A stretch of 64,000 nucleotides of DNA, from positions 1 through 64,000 of the forward strand of contig LUCM01007453.1 of the NCBI GenBank assembly GCA_008360955.1. The letters are read 5' to 3'. How positions within the stretch are numbered: position 1 is the first letter of the stretch; each line of letters opens with the position of its first letter. The notes beneath the pieces are model-generated. The model saw only the letters and a list, made by a program, of their open reading frames with translations. It had not been told where the DNA came from and ran no database searches. Positions 59,761 to 64,000 of the stretch are shown in pieces. The DNA is from Fasciolopsis buskii (lineage: Eukaryota; Platyhelminthes; Trematoda; Plagiorchiida; Fasciolidae). A program made the position numbers and the translations under genes.

Positions 59761-62506
59761 GACTGTAATGAGGACACGTGTACCCAGGGTTTCATACGAA
59801 TACGAATGGAGATGCTCACGTATTTCTCACACGACTAGGAAATAAATCCGATCCCAGAATACCGGAGTAAATACTGACGCCAGTTCGTGCTGGAATGTTT
59901 GATTATCGTTGCCCAAGCAGGGTAGGGACGATTAAAAAAACTAACCGGGAGGATCCGGAATGATAGCAGAGAAGCAACATTCTTTCGGTCCAGCAATCCA
60001 AATAGCTTGGAAAGTTCATTTTCGGGTTTAATTTTTGCACAATCCCAATTATGGCTATTGATGATCCCGGTCAAAGCAATGAGCTGTTTATCAATACCGT
60101 GAAGTAACAGCTTACGTTTTTCAAAATCAATCAACTCTGATTTTGACTCAGAGGAATACCGCATTGAGGATTTTCTGCAGGGATGGGCGATATTATCTTG
60201 GATTAATTCCGAAAAGTTTCTCGTCTAAAGTGAGTGCTGAATAGTTAATTACTTTGACGTGATACTGACAAACAGGTAGAATGATTTATCGTCTACAAAA
60301 TTTAAACTATTCCTATGGGTGACTGTAATGGCTGAGCAGGCCTCCAAAGGCGCAACCGACCGGAATTTGTGGTATTCGAGTCGAAGACATTCCTATTTAA
60401 AGCCCTTGACAGTTACTATTGGATAACTAACGGTAAGTGGTATGCTTGGCTTTATAATCCACCAATATTTGTTGACTGGTATTTGAAACTCGACTGATCA
60501 GTGAATAATATCCCTTCCTTTTTTTGCTAATCATCCGAAAGTAGAATATAATCACGAAATGTTTCCGCGGAGATTTTGCTCCAGATATCAGGGAGGCTGA
60601 GATCTATTCCACACTGCCATGAATTAGTTTTCTATAGTCCCACGAATGTTTTGATATCTGCAAAAACATTGCGGTTAGACATTTTGCCGTTATTCATCCA
60701 TTTGAAAACAATTTGGATATACGCTTTTGTTCTCCTTCTAAAAAGATTAACGTTTTATTCTAACTTTGAACTCGCTGGCTGTCATAGCTATCCTGATACT
60801 GAATTGTTTTGTTTGCGGTTGCACCGCATAATACTCCGACCTGGCATCAAGTTTTGGTAATTCCTTTTATGATCATTTCGGCTAAATTGTGTTGCGCGAC
60901 AAGTGTTCAAAATTGCAACATTCCATGTTGGACACGCGCGGAGTTACACGGAAACGAATGACAATGAATCGATTTCGAAAACAGTATTCATTCTTGCATG
61001 AGGTATTATTCAGTGCACATAAGGTTCTCCGACATAAATGCGCAGAAACCAATCGGGTATAAAGCGGGATTTAGGGAAGTCTTACTCAACCGACTGTCAC
61101 CGCTTTGTTGTCATTGCCATATTTAGGGAAACCTGAGTTCGATTTCGGGGAAGCGCTATCGGTGATCGTCATTCGCACGGACCATTCACTGGAGAGCTTG
61201 AAAGATTTACGATAGCCACTATCCTTTGTTAAGCAATTAGAAGCAGTTCTCGCCTATAGAGAAGCTTCCCCAGTTGACTTACCGCTACACAATGCCCCCG
61301 GTATCTACTGACCGCGCTGAGCGAACGGTGGGAAGTACTGCTGATTCAATGATAAGTGTGAATTACGTGAAAGGACGCCGTTTACTTCCGTCCAACTCCG
61401 TTCTTTCTAACTCAATTCGAAAAAACTACCAGCTTTAATTCCACTGAAGGAGTTGCCCTTGAAAACAACCAGGGTTTTCCAGCGTGATTACGGCTTCTCG
61501 AGTAGCAGTTTGCTGGCCATAATCTAGTACTAAACATGTGTTCTGCTGGACTGTTTGATTCGTTTAGTTGCGAAATGTTATCAGTTAACATGAACTGTTT
61601 GAAATTAGACTCTGCATTAGCGTAGTGAAGCATCACACACATACTGGCACTCCAATGGCTATTGCAAATTTACTCCTGCCATTTAGTAGCCAGGAGACCG
61701 GTTTTGAAACTGGTCTCTTTCTAAAGGGAATCCAGTTAACTTAGTTTCCGTCTAAAGATGGTCTCTTTGTTTACTTGGTTGCTTAAATATGTCTGCTAAG
61801 TTGGTAAGGGGAAATCGATACGGCACCGTTCACATTACTAGACAACGCAGATCGATGCTTAGACCAGCCGACATCCATGTAGAAAACATCGTGACTTATT
61901 GATCCTGACTCAATAAGACTGACGCCCTAGGATGTCGATAAAAACAAGGTACTCCGTGAACCATCACCTGGGTCTGAAGGATCTTAGGTTCGTTTCTTTT
62001 ATGAAATTATCACTCACTGGTGCTGTAATTACGTTTTCTCAGTTCACCCCTCCAGTCAGTGCTTTCACCCACATCCGTCTCCTGTTATCGTCTATATACA
62101 GATTGCTTTTTATCTTATCAGAGTAAGAAGTACCCTGTGTACTCTGAATAAATCTTTGAATGCGTCGGAAAAAATGAGGCCATCCCGCTGATAGACTCAC
62201 ACAGTGGCTTTGGTAAATACTTAGAAAATAGACTGTCCAGAAGAACACAAATTAAGACTATCTGCTTCTATTCTCGTGGGTAAATTGTTTGCAACAAGCT
62301 GAATGACACTATCATTTTGATAAGGCATGCAGTTTTTGGTATAGTCACGTGCAGAACCGCAGCGCATTACCCATTTATGGAATACACAAAGTTTATTGAT
62401 TGTCAGCTTGCTAACTGACACAGTCAAATGAAAAAAGCCGAGGCAAAGTCATAACCACATAAGTTTATTTCCTGGGTATCATCTTGTTTTCAAAGTCGTA
62501 GCACGA

Positions 62507-62547
<41 letters not shown>

Positions 62548-64000
62548 GCAAGTGGTTCTTGATGGGTTCACATAAATTACCGTGAGGTCAATGTGATGGA
62601 CAAGAGCTACCGTCCTGTCGACCTCAACCCAAAGCATATGTGATACTTCGCGTAGAAGCAGCCCCAAATATATCCAACCGAATAAAACGCATATGCTGAA
62701 GCAGAACTACTACATTCTTGATGCTACTTGGGATTCGTTTAATTTCTGCCAAAAGTATCGCGGTGAGATTTTTTAAACCAGGCGCTTCTGAACGGTTTTC
62801 CGGCTGAAGAAGCGGTTCATGATGTGCAGTGTAGAATTTGAAGGTTTTTAACAACGAATAAAATTGTCTAAAACTGAGAAGTGTTTTGTTTTTACTGATG
62901 GAGGTTGAAGGAGAAAATATCTCCACTATCACGCTGCTCTTACGGTTTGCCGAGGGCAGAGCACCCACAGGGAACTTAGTTGGGCTACTGAAAGTCAACG
63001 AGGCTTATACGGAACAAATTCTTCTAAACAGTTTTGCTTGGGAAAATATGGGGATAAAGACCCATGACGGTTATAAAACTCAAAATCGCGGTCACCGGCG
63101 GTAACTGACAGACTTTCCATTACTCATTTCCCAAGTTTTCACATGTACCTACCTTATTTTTAATTTCCTTCACTTTTGTCATGGTTAAAGAAATGCGAAC
63201 GGATTAACGGGTGATCAGATCAACAAGTGACCTGCTTTAGAATTACTGACCTCGTGATCTCAATGTGCAAGTCATGTGATCCTGACGTTTAGAACTATAA
63301 AAGTTTGTTAACCTTGATAAATGTGTTTCAAAGATTATGGATAAATGTTTGTTACCTCGTCAATTTTTGATAGCACATATGACTAACTTTTTGTGACCGA
63401 ATAGAAGACTGGACTCTCAACAGACCATTGGTCTTGCATTCTGAGAGTACCAAACAAAACGGATTGGTTTCCTCAACAAATCTTTTCAGGATGTATGACT
63501 AAATTCTTCGTTGCTTGATAAGTTTTCTCATTCGGGTGGTCGAATTCAGAAGGAGTTTGGGAGATAAATGTGTTTCTCGCTGTTGCACAGGGGACGATTT
63601 TTTCACTTGCATGCACTTTCGGGTTGTACAAGCCTACAGGCTGATCGTTGTCAATCTTGCTCAATTCTTACAAATTACTGTGGTTTTATTGCTTGGTCAG
63701 AAACTTCCCTTTACTAGGAATGGAACCATAGACATGCCTATTTTTCATCAACAACTTCGATGCTATTCCGCCTAAAATATCAATTTTTCGAGCGAATTCG
63801 AAAATCTTCACAATTTCTGCATGTGGAATAGTCTAACGAAACGGCCAAGTGCGACTTTCTATCCCACAATCTCCCGATCACAATTAACATGACTTGCGTA
63901 GCTTAACTGTGAGTTGTATATTACGTACGAGATATAATTCATTGGTTGCGATTTAGAACAAATAAAGATAGGGAAGTATCGGGAAATGCAAAAATCAGCA
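59761..64000. other. Unassigned intergenic DNA
   Basis: No gene recognised. A minus ORF at 59835-60164 begins SESKSELIDFEKRKLLLHGI and has protein-like, charged composition, so it may be an exon, but no family is evident. The sequence at 62035-62125 has a faint likeness to the tail of SINE family 1. Confidence 0.3.
62510..62543. repeat. TA microsatellite
   Basis: About 17 TA units with no flanking match to the hammerhead repeats. Confidence 0.95.

Noticed and set aside
62035..62125. Faint likeness to the SINE family 1 tail
   Set aside because: Matches are short and scattered; no tRNA-like head.
1..64000. CRISPR arrays, operons, bacterial promoters, rRNA genes
   Set aside because: No regularly spaced repeats, no rRNA-like sequence and no prokaryotic gene layout were seen.

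Overview
This window looks like nuclear DNA of a flatworm, most likely a trematode (fluke). It is AT-rich and gene-poor, with no operons or long overlapping bacterial ORFs. It carries a mix typical of fluke genomes: decayed CR1-like and RTE-like LINEs, a Penelope-like element (PLE) with a GIY-YIG endonuclease, tRNA-derived SINEs, TA microsatellites and hammerhead-bearing repeats. The assignment rests on protein motifs and repeat types read by eye; no database search was possible.

One protein-coding gene is convincing: an uninterrupted plus-strand ORF at 27.39-29.24 kb encoding an orthologue of NEDD1, the WD40 protein that anchors the gamma-tubulin ring complex. It starts 20 bases after a good splice-acceptor site. 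Almost all other short ORFs are chance ORFs or fragments of retroelements.

Layout: 0-6.85 kb is unassigned (G-rich on the plus strand to about 3.06 kb). 6.85-9.43 kb is a nearly full-length but broken CR1-like LINE on the minus strand. 9.4-13.25 kb is unassigned. 13.26-16.87 kb holds two pieces of a plus-strand CR1-like LINE. 20.7-23.83 kb is a composite of an ORF1-like remnant, a SINE tail, a PLE in both orientations making two inverted repeats, and an RTE tail. 23.94-25.83 kb carries a 200-bp direct repeat. 26.2-26.68 kb is a foldback element. NEDD1 follows. 29.8-34.35 kb mixes hammerhead repeats, an RTE-like LINE in two opposed pieces and a tRNA-derived SINE. 38.15-38.75 kb is a head-to-head pair of hammerhead repeats, one with an intact ribozyme core. 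40.6-56.4 kb has scattered SINEs and two more hammerhead repeats. 57.9-59.75 kb is another LINE remnant on the plus strand. The rest is unassigned.

The most interesting signal is a dispersed family of at least six TA-tailed repeats. The best copy carries a complete type I hammerhead ribozyme with a palindromic minimal helix III, the type described for terminal repeats of PLEs.
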